NCBI GenBank assembly: GCA_035363255.1
Contig: DAOSES010000006.1
Location: 39,433-103,432, forward strand
Direction of reading: 5' to 3'
Length of the DNA: 64,000 bases
DNA from: T3SED10-260 sp035363255
GTDB taxonomy: Bacteria; Caldisericota; Caldisericia; UBA6126
The notes beneath the pieces are model-generated. The model did not search any database, was not told the origin of the DNA, and saw only the letters and a list, made by a program, of their open reading frames with translations. Below, piece by piece: positions 24,248 through 34,200 of this stretch (positions are counted from its first letter, which is position 1; every line of letters begins with the position of its first letter). Position numbers and translations under genes: made by a program.

Positions 24248-27200
24248 ACTGGCCTTCATTTACTCGTCTTTTTCAAGCATATCCTCCCTTTTCTCTTGAT
24301 CCTGCAATATTTGAAAAGGATCGATATCATTTCTCGATATATAATGCTGTTGGAGCTGCAGCTTCTCTTGCGGTAGCTGAAATTATATACAAAAATCCTG
24401 GAAAGCTACTGATTACAGCCAAAAGTGAAACCCAGCTTGAGCATATTTTAGAAGACCTATACGCTCTTCTTGAACCCGAACAATCATCCCGTCTGGTGCT
24501 ATTTCCTGACACTGCTGTATTGCCCTACGAAAAAATCTCCCCTTCCATAGAGCAAATTGGGGAACAGATTCAGGTCTTAAACCTTTTACAGGAAGATCAT
24601 GTTATTGTTCTTGCTCCTTATTATGCTTTATTCAATCCAGTATTAGACCCCATCGATCTTCAATCTCATGCTATCCACTTGAAGCTTGAACAGACCCTAA
24701 GAGTGGAGGAGCTCCTCACCACCCTCATTCCCTGGGGATATCATCATGAGCTGAGTGTTGAGCGAGTGGGTGATCTGAAAGTCAAAGGTGGGATTGTGGA
24801 CATCTTTTCTCCCAGTGCAAAGTATCCGGTTCGAATTGAATGGGTAGGAAAGACAATATCAAGCATGCGCTTCTTTGATCCTATCACTCAGCTCAGTGTA
24901 GAAAAGATATCACACTACAAGATTCTTCCTGTGACTCATGTGATAGCTAATGAAGAGCAATTTAAAAAAACCGCTCAAGCTATTCGACAATGGATGGGTC
25001 AAAAAAGACTCCCTATATCAGGACCTATTGTGGAAGATCTTGAAAAACTAGAACAGGGCATCTTGTTTTCTGGCATCGAACACTATCTCCCCTTTTTGCG
25101 CACAAGAGAGTGTACGTTGATTGATTATTTTGACGATTCAAGTCCTATTGTTTGGCTTCAAAAGGAAGAATTCTCTCATTCTATGGAGTGTTTAACCCAG
25201 GAAATTTCTGAAATCAGGTCGGTCGAGAAAGAAAAGAAAGAAATCCTACCCTTTCCATTTGAAGCGTTTATTGAAGAGAACAAACAAAAGTTGATACTAA
25301 AACCTCGCCAATGGGAGCTTGAAGCTCTACCTTTAGCTGTTTCTACTTCAAGTCATTATGCCTTACCTGTCAGATATATGGACACCATCGTTCAGAAAGA
25401 TTTAAAAACAACTGTCGATCAGCATCTATCTCGTCAAGGTCACCTTATGATAGCCAGCAAGCAAAAGAAGCGAGTCTTGGAGATCTTGTCCAGCCTTGGA
25501 GTTGACTTGCTTAATCCTGATCTAATTATCCATGATGCCCACTTATCTAGAGGCTTTTCAGCTCCCGAGTTGAAAACAGCTCTCCTGACCGACCTGGAAC
25601 TTTTTGGCTGGAAACGACCCCATAAAACACATAAACGTTTTAAGGAAGGTATCCCGATTAAGTCGGTGGACGACTTAAAACTTGGAGATATTTTGTCCCA
25701 CTATTCCTATGGTATCGGTATTTATCGTGGCCTAACTGTAGTCAAAGACGCTGAAGGCAAGCAAAAAGAGTTTTTATTGATGGAATATGCCAAGGGTGAT
25801 AAGCTATATATCCCACCCGAGCGTATTCATATGGTGAACAAATATATTGGAGATCCCGAAAATACCCCCCTCAATTCGCTTGGGAGTGCCGATTGGGAAA
25901 GAGCAAGAAGCAAGGCAAAAAAAGGAGCAGAAGAGCTTGCGCAGGAGTTGTTAGAGCTTTATGCAAAAAGAGAAGTATCCAAGGGAATCCGGTTTGCAAG
26001 CGATACTCCATGGCAAGAAGAAATGGAAGCACTTTTCCCCTACGAAGAAACCATTGATCAAATGCAGGCAATACATGATGTTAAACAGGATATGGAAGCT
26101 CCGCAGATCATGGACAGGATAGTCACAGGTGATGTAGGATATGGCAAGACAGAAGTAGCTATTAGAGCGGCTTTCAAAGCTATCATGGATGGCTTCCAGG
26201 TGGCTATGGTAGTGCCAACCACCATTTTAGCCAATCAGCATTACGAGAATTTTAAAGAACGATATGCTCCTTATCCTATTAAAGTGGCTTGTCTGTCTCG
26301 ACTAGTTTCGTCAAAAAAACAAAAAGAAATCCTGGCAGGGCTCGAAAAAGCTTCGGTAGAAATGGTGATTGGAACACATCGCATGTTTTCCAAGGATATA
26401 GCTTTCAAAAATCTTGGTCTTCTTATCATCGATGAAGAGCACAAGTTTGGAGTTAAGCACAAAGAGCAAATCCGGAAAATCAAAGAAAATGTGGATGTTT
26501 TAACTTTATCGGCCACTCCCATTCCCCGCACTTTATCAATGAGTATGAGTGGGATCAAAGAGATATCACGTATTGATACTCCTCCCGAAGGACGTAAACC
26601 AGTAAAAACTTATGTTATGCCATATGACGAAGAATTGCTACAACAAGCCATTCGCTTTGAGTTGGCAAGAAATGGTCAAGTATATTATGTTCACAACCGA
26701 ATACAGGATATTCTCAGAATACGAGATAATCTTTTAAAGATTCTCCCCGAAATCAAAATCGGTGTAGCCCATGGTCAAATGAAAGGGGACACTATTGATG
26801 GGGTGATTACTGATTTTTTAACAGGCAAGCTCAATGTATTGCTTTGCACCACCATCATCGAATCAGGCATCGATATAGCTACGGTTAATACTTTAATCGT
26901 AGATGACTCCGAGTTTCTTGGACTTGCCCAAATGTACCAACTCAGAGGAAGAGTGGGTAGATCTCATCGAAGAGCGTATGCTTATTTCTTTTATGACCCC
27001 AAACGAGCAACCCAGTTTAAAGCGGAAGCCCGGCTTGATGCTATCCGAGAATATGTAGAATTAGGATCTGGACTCAAAATCGCCTTCAGAGATATGGAAA
27101 TTCGAGGAGCAGGAAATTTTCTTGGACCTGAACAGCATGGTCACATTCGCTCAGTGGGATATCATATGTATATCCAGCTTTTAAAAGAAGCCATCGAGGA

Positions 27201-27660
27201 TCTTCGCTTTAAGAAAGGCATTGGCCCCGAACCAATTGATCTGCCTGAGTTTCCTCTATCAGGGTATATCCCTGACTCCTTTATGAAGGATGAAGGAGAA
27301 CGACTCGCAATTTATCAAGAGTTGGTTACCATAAAAAAACGAGATCAACTTAACCGCTTAGTAAAAGATCTTCAAGATCAATATGGGGTTTTTCCCAGCG
27401 AAATGGAAGAGTTTGTTCATAATCTTGATTTAAGAATTCAAGCATACGAAAAAGGGCTGAGTTCAGTACAAATTGAAGACATCTTCATTCATTTCAACTT
27501 TGATTATCAGCACCATCGTTTTAAAATGGAAGCAAAAAGTCTTTCGCAACTGGTTGCACAATTTGGTAACCATATCCGATTCAAACCAGAAGCAATCATG
27601 ATCCGAAAAAGTAAAACCGATTTGATGCAAGTGATTGAGGGGGTTCTGAAATGTCTTTAA
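24244..27660 (+). CDS. mfd: Transcription-repair coupling factor
   Basis: A 1138-aa SF2 translocase that removes RNA polymerase stalled at DNA lesions and recruits UvrA. The order is a UvrB-homologous N-terminal region, then a CarD-like RNA-polymerase-interaction domain (DDLKLGDILSHYSYGIGIYRG). The helicase core follows, with Walker A GDVGYGKTE, DEEH box, SATPIPRTL and a QLRGRVGRS motif VI. Last is the TRCF C-terminal domain. Length is normal. Its 3' end overlaps the next gene by 10 bp and its 5' end overlaps pth by 4 bp. Confidence 0.97.
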   Translation: MNWPSFTRLFQAYPPFSLDPAIFEKDRYHFSIYNAVGAAASLAVAEIIYKNPGKLLITAKSETQLEHILEDLYALLEPEQSSRLVLFPDTAVLPYEKISPSIEQIGEQIQVLNLLQEDHVIVLAPYYALFNPVLDPIDLQSHAIHLKLEQTLRVEELLTTLIPWGYHHELSVERVGDLKVKGGIVDIFSPSAKYPVRIEWVGKTISSMRFFDPITQLSVEKISHYKILPVTHVIANEEQFKKTAQAIRQWMGQKRLPISGPIVEDLEKLEQGILFSGIEHYLPFLRTRECTLIDYFDDSSPIVWLQKEEFSHSMECLTQEISEIRSVEKEKKEILPFPFEAFIEENKQKLILKPRQWELEALPLAVSTSSHYALPVRYMDTIVQKDLKTTVDQHLSRQGHLMIASKQKKRVLEILSSLGVDLLNPDLIIHDAHLSRGFSAPELKTALLTDLELFGWKRPHKTHKRFKEGIPIKSVDDLKLGDILSHYSYGIGIYRGLTVVKDAEGKQKEFLLMEYAKGDKLYIPPERIHMVNKYIGDPENTPLNSLGSADWERARSKAKKGAEELAQELLELYAKREVSKGIRFASDTPWQEEMEALFPYEETIDQMQAIHDVKQDMEAPQIMDRIVTGDVGYGKTEVAIRAAFKAIMDGFQVAMVVPTTILANQHYENFKERYAPYPIKVACLSRLVSSKKQKEILAGLEKASVEMVIGTHRMFSKDIAFKNLGLLIIDEEHKFGVKHKEQIRKIKENVDVLTLSATPIPRTLSMSMSGIKEISRIDTPPEGRKPVKTYVMPYDEELLQQAIRFELARNGQVYYVHNRIQDILRIRDNLLKILPEIKIGVAHGQMKGDTIDGVITDFLTGKLNVLLCTTIIESGIDIATVNTLIVDDSEFLGLAQMYQLRGRVGRSHRRAYAYFFYDPKRATQFKAEARLDAIREYVELGSGLKIAFRDMEIRGAGNFLGPEQHGHIRSVGYHMYIQLLKEAIEDLRFKKGIGPEPIDLPEFPLSGYIPDSFMKDEGERLAIYQELVTIKKRDQLNRLVKDLQDQYGVFPSEMEEFVHNLDLRIQAYEKGLSSVQIEDIFIHFNFDYQHHRFKMEAKSLSQLVAQFGNHIRFKPEAIMIRKSKTDLMQVIEGVLKCL

Positions 27661-28856
27661 CCATGAACTGGATCATGGATGAGGTCCTGGCAATTGGTCC
27701 TTATCCTACGCAGAGTGATATTGAGTATCTCCATCAGCAGGGATTTAGAATGCTTATACGTTTTACAGAAGAAACGAAAAGTACCTATCATCTTCCTGAA
27801 GAATGGTTTAAAGGATTGCATTTGCCAATAGCGGATTATGGCTTGCCAACAGTTGAGCAGGTGTCTCAGCTTGTAAGACATGTCCACTTTTATCAGCAAC
27901 AGGGTGTAAAAGTCTATATGCATTGTAGAGCTGGTTATGGGAGGGCAGGCACTACAGCCGCTCTTGTTTTGGTTTCTTACGGGGAAGCTCCACAGCGTGC
28001 AATCCGGATAGTTAGATCAAGACGGCCAGGTACCATCGAAACCGAGGCGCAACAGGCCATGATTCTTAGTTCGGATGAATGGATGAAAGCTATTATGAAT
28101 GCTGATGACTTGCAATGGTTCAAGTCATGCAAAATGATTGAAGTTTTGCGAGAAAAATGTCCCTGGGACCAGGAGCAAACCCATGAAACACTGGTGGAGT
28201 CCTTAATGGATGAGGCTTATGAAGTAGTGGAAGCAATTAGAAGCAAAGATATGCAACAACTCAAAGAGGAGTTGGGGGATTTGATGATACAGCCCTTGAT
28301 ACAAGCCCAGATTGCAAAAGAAGAGGGTAATTTTACCATCAACGATGCGATGGATGTGATGTTAGAGAAGCTTAAACGAAGACATCCACATGTCTTTGGA
28401 TCCATTGTTCAGCAAACTCCCAAGGGAGTGGTGCATCAGTGGTCAGACATCAAAAAAACGGAAAATGGAGAAAAAAAGACCTATCCCTCGCCTTTAAAAG
28501 AGATCATGGATATATCGTTGGAAGCGTCTGCTGATGGATTTGAATGGGAAAAAGCAGAAGAGGTATTAGACAAAATTGGTGAAGAATTGGACGAAACAAG
28601 ACATGCCTTAAGCGACGGTGATCAACGATCAGTAGAAAATGAGCTGGGAGACTTGCTTTTTGCAGTTTTTAATGCCATCCGTTACTTAAAAATCGATCCC
28701 ATCAAAGTCATGGAAAGAGGGAGAAGGAAGTTTGAGATTCGTTATCGTACTGCTCAAAAAATGATGCAGGAAGATGGCTTAGACTCGCGTAAACTTTCCT
28801 CCCTTGAGCTTAATAATTATTGGGAAAAAGCTAAAAAGTTTAATTCTCCTGTTTAA
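27651..28856 (+). CDS. mazG: Fusion: cysteine-dependent phosphatase + MazG nucleotide pyrophosphohydrolase
   Basis: A 401-aa two-domain protein. Residues ~1-150 are a small dual-specificity/tyrosine phosphatase fold with the P-loop HCRAGYGRAGT (Cys92, Arg98) and a candidate general-acid Asp62 in IADYGLP. Residues ~155-401 are a MazG protein with two halves, each carrying the metal-binding Glu/Asp pattern (MDEAYEVVEAI, then LKEELGDLM; and LGDLLFAVFNAIRYL). MazG hydrolyses NTPs to NMP and PPi, removing damaged nucleotides or tuning alarmones. mazG downstream of mfd is the usual Bacillota position, but the N-terminal phosphatase is unusual. The 5' end overlaps mfd, and the 3' end overlaps the convergent gene by 17 bp. 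Confidence 0.9.
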   Translation: MSLTMNWIMDEVLAIGPYPTQSDIEYLHQQGFRMLIRFTEETKSTYHLPEEWFKGLHLPIADYGLPTVEQVSQLVRHVHFYQQQGVKVYMHCRAGYGRAGTTAALVLVSYGEAPQRAIRIVRSRRPGTIETEAQQAMILSSDEWMKAIMNADDLQWFKSCKMIEVLREKCPWDQEQTHETLVESLMDEAYEVVEAIRSKDMQQLKEELGDLMIQPLIQAQIAKEEGNFTINDAMDVMLEKLKRRHPHVFGSIVQQTPKGVVHQWSDIKKTENGEKKTYPSPLKEIMDISLEASADGFEWEKAEEVLDKIGEELDETRHALSDGDQRSVENELGDLLFAVFNAIRYLKIDPIKVMERGRRKFEIRYRTAQKMMQEDGLDSRKLSSLELNNYWEKAKKFNSPV

Positions 28857-29454
28857 ATTGCATACGAAAGACATAGACATGTTGGTTTTTCATCAGTTTG
28901 TTCCAGGCGATGGGATCTTGCAGAAAGACAGCTTCCTCAATTGCTTCCGGGGAGGATGGGTTGCGAGTTAACACAAAGAGCATCATGGCCTGATTTAATA
29001 CTACTGCTTGCTCGGGACTGCTTTTCCATCCGGTAGCTCCACTGGGATCTGCGAGGTTGATGTTGCGAGTCATGCGATGTTTGCCAGTGATAGAGACAGT
29101 CCAAAGCTCATCAGTTGAGCCAGGGATGGAAGCAATTTGAGTTAAAAGGAGTTTTGTGCTGCGTTTTCGGTCTTTCATGCTGAAACCGCTATTAAACTGT
29201 TTTTCAATAAATTTGCCGTTGTAGTAATAATCCACCCAAAATTCAGCCCATTGAATATCTTTGGATAAATCCATTCGAAAAGCAGCCTGTCTGCTAACAC
29301 CTATGTCAAGCAAAAGGGAAGCTTCGTTGGCATTAAGCTGAATGGGTACAAGTTTGTTGGTGTCTGCTTTGGAAGCACAGTGTAGATTGTTCAAGGCAAA
29401 GAAAGCAATAAAAAGTAAGGATAGGGAAAGTTGTACTAATTTAGTTCGTTTCAT
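28840..29454 (-). CDS. Putative lipoprotein of unknown function
   Basis: A 204-aa protein with an N-terminal hydrophobic signal ending in NNLHC, a plausible though imperfect lipobox, so it is probably exported and lipid-anchored. The mature part is beta-rich, with no motif I recognise. A good SD (AGGAGAGGT) precedes the ATG. It stands alone on the minus strand. Its 3' end overlaps the phosphatase-MazG gene tail to tail by 17 bp. Confidence 0.7.
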   Translation of the reverse strand: MKRTKLVQLSLSLLFIAFFALNNLHCASKADTNKLVPIQLNANEASLLLDIGVSRQAAFRMDLSKDIQWAEFWVDYYYNGKFIEKQFNSGFSMKDRKRSTKLLLTQIASIPGSTDELWTVSITGKHRMTRNINLADPSGATGWKSSPEQAVVLNQAMMLFVLTRNPSSPEAIEEAVFLQDPIAWNKLMKNQHVYVFRMQFKQEN

Positions 29455-29560
29455 TCAAATATACCTCTCCTATGCTTCGTATTTTAAAAGGTATTATACC
29501 TTAGCCGAAAAAAAAGCATAGCTTATTCAGCTCAACAAACTTTTTCAAGAGCAAGTTTCC

Positions 29561-29569
29561 TGTTATAAT
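29561..29569 (+). promoter_or_regulatory. Extended -10 promoter of the 29.6-37 kb operon
   Basis: TGTTATAAT carries a perfect TATAAT (29564-29569) with an extended TGn. The -35 region is weak (TTTTCA at 16 bp). An AAGGAG SD and the ATG at 29604 follow. Confidence 0.5.
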
Positions 29570-29603
29570 TAACGTTTAGCTTGAATAGCAGAAGGAGCAT
29601 TCA

Positions 29604-31217
29604 ATGAAAAAATGGGTGATATATCTGTTACCGTTGCTTTTAGTGATCTGTTCAATAGGCGCGCTGTTTTTTACAAAACACCGGATTGAGCAATTTGTGG
29701 CAATGTCGCGACAGATGCCAATACCTATGGATGTAGAGGATTTGGTTAAAGAGGAATCATTTAATCGGCCCTTACCTATCGATCCAATATACCCAAAAGT
29801 AGCTCTCTTGCTATTGAATGGGATGCCAGAAGAAGTATATGAACTAGTCAAACAAGCCCAAGCAGAGCAAAATGATACTCAGATGAAGTTTTCAAGCACC
29901 TTTCTTGCCTGGGAAACTATGCATGATCTTGACTTTAACTATCAAACCCTTCAAGCTGGGTTAAATCCTCTCCGTGCAGATGCTTTTTTGAAAATTGCAT
30001 CCAGAGAGTCAGACGCTTTGCTCAAGATAGTTCAGGATTATGGATTCAAAGCCTACACTACCGACGTTCTTCAAGAGCTATCCTATCCTGAAAAGGATTG
30101 GAACGATGCTTCTTTGATTGTATTAAATGCCAGCAACGACTCCTGGTCTTCAGCTTCTTTTAATGCTCAAGAGATGGCCGACCAAATCGTCGAATTGATC
30201 CAGAAAACCGATCCAGGAACCTTGTTAGTTATAAGCTCTCTGATTCCAAACCCTCGATTACCTATCTCTTTTAAGCCTCGATATCATTACACAGTTCCCC
30301 TAGCCTTTATTGGCTCCAAAGTTGATCCATCCATTGAACTTCCACTGATGAATGTTCAAGAACTTACTGCCACTATATCCTATGCCCTTGGTTTGCCCTC
30401 ACCTACTGGTTGTATGGCAGTGCCATGCTTTACCCTTTTTCCTCAAGAGGATAAGGAGCTATTAAATCGTATGCTTTTCTCAGGACACAACTATCTTAGC
30501 AATGCCTTATATGGTCTGAGCGACTTTGGTCTCGATGAAGCCATTTCAACCGGTTACTTTTTTCAATATTCTGACAAATTGGAATATGCCAAAAGCACTG
30601 ACTACAAGCAAATGTTGTCTGCAATCCAGCAAATGGATCAAGATTACCGTGAGTTTCTTGACAACGAAAACCAAAAAGCCAATATGATTCCAACGATTGT
30701 ATCAGTTATTTTGTTGGCACTGCTCTTGATTGCCTGGTTGTTACTATTGCCCTATTTTTATCGCGGGATCTTGTTTGGTTTGCTTTGGATTGCCTTATGG
30801 CTTGTATTTTTCCATGGAGTATTTCGTTTGCCTATTCAATTGCCCTCCTTACACCAATTTTCCTGGGTTTGGATCCTTTCAGCTCATCTTTGGCCTTTGA
30901 TTTTATCCACTCTGGTGCTGGGAACGGGCATGACGCTTATTGCTGGTTTTTGGCTCGACTTACAGCTCAAGGATCTTTTTGTAGATTTTCAGTCTGCGGC
31001 TGGTACTTTCCTTGTTTTTCTCCTTGCGCAGGGTGCCTTTTTTTCAATTCGTGATGGTTTTGTAATTGGCCGAATCATTCCAGCTTTTTTTACTCAAGCC
31101 TTAATGTTTCGAAATCTTGCTCATATCATCTTGCTTCCCTTATTCTTTGGTTTAATGCTTTTATTAGCATCCTCCATCTATGGGATATCTTTAAAAATAG
31201 CCCAAAAAAGAGGGTGA
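29604..31217 (+). CDS. Multi-pass membrane protein with alkaline-phosphatase-superfamily-like ectodomain
   Basis: A 537-aa protein. One N-terminal membrane segment precedes an extracytoplasmic domain of ~320 residues, then six or seven membrane helices (~370-537). The ectodomain has VALLLLNGMP, LLVISSLIPN and NVQELTATISYALGLPSPTG. These resemble the core strands and the late D-x-x-P-T-I-x-x-L-L-G-x-P motif of alkaline phosphatase/sulfatase enzymes. The metal-binding Asp/His residues are not evident, so it may be a catalytically dead relative. This is inference from pattern only. It precedes the 1849-aa surface protein by 13 bp and is likely co-expressed with it. Confidence 0.7.
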   Translation: MKKWVIYLLPLLLVICSIGALFFTKHRIEQFVAMSRQMPIPMDVEDLVKEESFNRPLPIDPIYPKVALLLLNGMPEEVYELVKQAQAEQNDTQMKFSSTFLAWETMHDLDFNYQTLQAGLNPLRADAFLKIASRESDALLKIVQDYGFKAYTTDVLQELSYPEKDWNDASLIVLNASNDSWSSASFNAQEMADQIVELIQKTDPGTLLVISSLIPNPRLPISFKPRYHYTVPLAFIGSKVDPSIELPLMNVQELTATISYALGLPSPTGCMAVPCFTLFPQEDKELLNRMLFSGHNYLSNALYGLSDFGLDEAISTGYFFQYSDKLEYAKSTDYKQMLSAIQQMDQDYREFLDNENQKANMIPTIVSVILLALLLIAWLLLLPYFYRGILFGLLWIALWLVFFHGVFRLPIQLPSLHQFSWVWILSAHLWPLILSTLVLGTGMTLIAGFWLDLQLKDLFVDFQSAAGTFLVFLLAQGAFFSIRDGFVIGRIIPAFFTQALMFRNLAHIILLPLFFGLMLLLASSIYGISLKIAQKRG

Positions 31218-31230
31218 ATCGGAGGTCAAA

Positions 31231-34200
31231 ATGCTTAAACGCCTTATCATTGCTGTTCTGATCAGTCTGATGATGATGGCATGGGCTTTTCCCTTTGAGA
31301 TCCATACTAGCAATGCTCGAGATTTGCGAATGGACTTCAGGACTGATCCTGAACGTTTTGTGCTTGAAGATTCTTATCTTCATCTTTATGTTACCTGCAA
31401 CGATGCATCCTGGCTCACCATCGAACTACTCATGGGTCAACAAACGATATTATGGCAAGAGCATATCGAAGTATCAGCTCAAGTGGAAAAATACCTTCAA
31501 ATTCCAGTAGTTTATCCTTTGCTTGAAGATTTTGAAGTTCGTATCCTTGCACAAGCTCAAAACAGCACTTCCAAAGCTCAAAATCAGCGAAAATTTGTTA
31601 TTCAAAGAAAACAGCAAGGTTCTTTAAGCCTCCAGGGAAGAATCACACAGTGTTCTCCATTTCAACCTTTGGGTTTGGAAGGTGCATTGATTGAAATTAT
31701 CAGTGGCCCGTCTGCTGGAAAAGAACTGACTGAAGATGAGGGCTATTTTGTTTTTAAACAGCTTCCTCCTGGTACCTACAAGGTGCGAGTAAGTCATCCC
31801 TGCTCATCTGATGCTCTCGAAAAGATAATATTTCTTGATGAAAAAACTTCTTTCCAGGAATGGTGCCTTCAAACCTACCGGATACCCGACATGGATTTAT
31901 GGCTCAACAAGCCTTCAGGGAGTGTTTTTGAAGTGGGCGAAACCATGACGGTTTTTTTACGTTCCTCTGTTTCAATGAAAGCTGATGTAATGATTACAGA
32001 TTCTCGTGAGACCAAACCACTATTTCGGGGCTTACACCTTCAACAAGACCAGATACAACGGTTTTTTTGGCGACCTACACCAGCACAACGCTTGGGCAAG
32101 GTCGAGTTGGCCTTGGTTCCTGCTGAAGAACAGCTCTGCGGTGAGGCTCGTTACCAATTTCAACTCATATCCAACATGCAAACTGGAGTCATCGGAGGTA
32201 GAGTACGATTGGGTGGCAAGGCGATGCAAGGAGTTAAAGTATATTTACCCTTGCAATCTACAGCCCCAGCTTTTACTGACGAACGAGGCTTTTTTGAAAT
32301 ACCCGATGTTCCTGCTGGAATCCACGTTGTTCGTGTAATGACCAGCGAAGACATGTATGCAGACAAGCATGGGGTTGAAGTTAGCAAAGGCAAAATCACT
32401 GAAGGAGTGGAAATTGATCTTCCTAATGAAAACATTAATTTTGTATTGGATCCACCTCAAATCTTTGCCACCACCCATGAACGCAGGGAAAAACAAGTCC
32501 CATTATTAATATCACTCGACGAAGGAAGCATTAACAATCTTCAAGTTAAAATAGTGGAAGGACCCTCTGAGTTATCTGTTTTCCCCTCTTCTCTGCCTTC
32601 CTTATTGCGCGAGAAACGACGTGTTTGGCTCGTAATACCTGAAAACTGCCCTGTAGGAGATCATTCTGTCACAGTGCGTATTGGCAACAACCTTCACTCG
32701 GTTGAATGGAAGGGACTTATCCAGGTCACTGGTCTGTCTCGAGGCACTTTTGATGCTTCGATTGCACCACTCAAGAAGACAGTCATACAGGGTGAAGAAG
32801 CTATTTTTGAGGTGAAAGTTGAGAAATTCACCAATTTTAATGCCAAAGTATCAATCAAAGCTGAAACGCTTCCTCCTTATTCCGAATTTCAAGCAGAGGA
32901 AGCCAAAACAGCCCCCGCAAGTATTCAGTTTAAAGTACGAACCAGTTTAAACACTCCCCCAGCACAATATAGTGTATGGATCAAAGCTGAAGGAGATCAG
33001 CTCAGTTCCTGGTATTCCTGCCAACTTGAAGTGTTAAAAACTGGAGGCACTCTTGCAAGTGTACCTGATAGCACCTGGAATCCCATCGTTTCCGCAGGGC
33101 AACACGTGCAATCCACTATCTCCTTATGGAGCCCCAAAGGAGAAACACGCCAGGTTCGCATCCAATTGGCATATGGACCCACCTGGCTCAGATTTGAAAA
33201 TCGCAACATAGGAACTGTGGGTGAGAGTCCTATCGAGGTTCCGTTGATAGTTCAACCCGATAATCAAGTGGTTTCTGGAGCATATAACTATTCAATAAAT
33301 CTGATCTATGGAGAGCGAAGTGAGGGTTTCTTCAAACTGGAAGGTCAGATCTATGTCCAACAAAATGAACTCGATACCCCCACCAACCTAAGAGCAAGAT
33401 ATATCAGAGAAAAAGGTAGCATTACTCTTACCTGGGGTCCCCCTGCAGAAGCGGCAGATCAGGTCGTAGGATACAACTTGTATCGATCATTACGATATCC
33501 CACCCTTGAGCATGCTGTGCCTCTCAACTACAGCTTGATCACAGATCGTACCTACGTAGATGATGACTTTTTAGTAGGAAAATCTTACTGGTATGTAGTT
33601 CGAGCAGTAAGAAGCGATGGTAGTTTGAGTCCTCGATCCAACACAGCCGAAATTCGGATCAATCCTTCTTTTGTTTTTTCAATGAAATCTTCTTTCAGCA
33701 AAGGGGAAAAAGCTGTCTGTTTTGTGGGCGAACAAATAGGACTCACCTTAAAACCTTCTCATTCAGCTTCAGTGGAAGTTTGGATCAAGCAGAATGAAAG
33801 TTCCGTTTTAGTGTTGAGCCAGTCCTTAATTGGCAAAGCTCTGCAAGATTTATACTTTATTACTCCAGACCTGGAGGGAGAAGCGCTCATAGAAGTGAAA
33901 GCAGTAAAAGAGGATGGACAGCAGTCAATTTCCCAGCATTCCATTAACATCAAAAAAAATAGGAAGGGAAACATACAAGTCAAAGGAAAGCTCTTTAATT
34001 CCCTCTATCAAAGACCCATATCTCATGCGCGTATTTGGGTGTGGGATGGATTTAGCAGAGCTGAAAGTTACACGGATGCAGAGGGTCATTTTGTCTTAAA
34101 GGATCTGGAAGAAGGAATGTATCGATGGATGGTGGAGTATGCAGGCACCAAAGCTCTCACTGAAGCTCGATATGTCAGCGCAAATCAAAATGAACCATTG

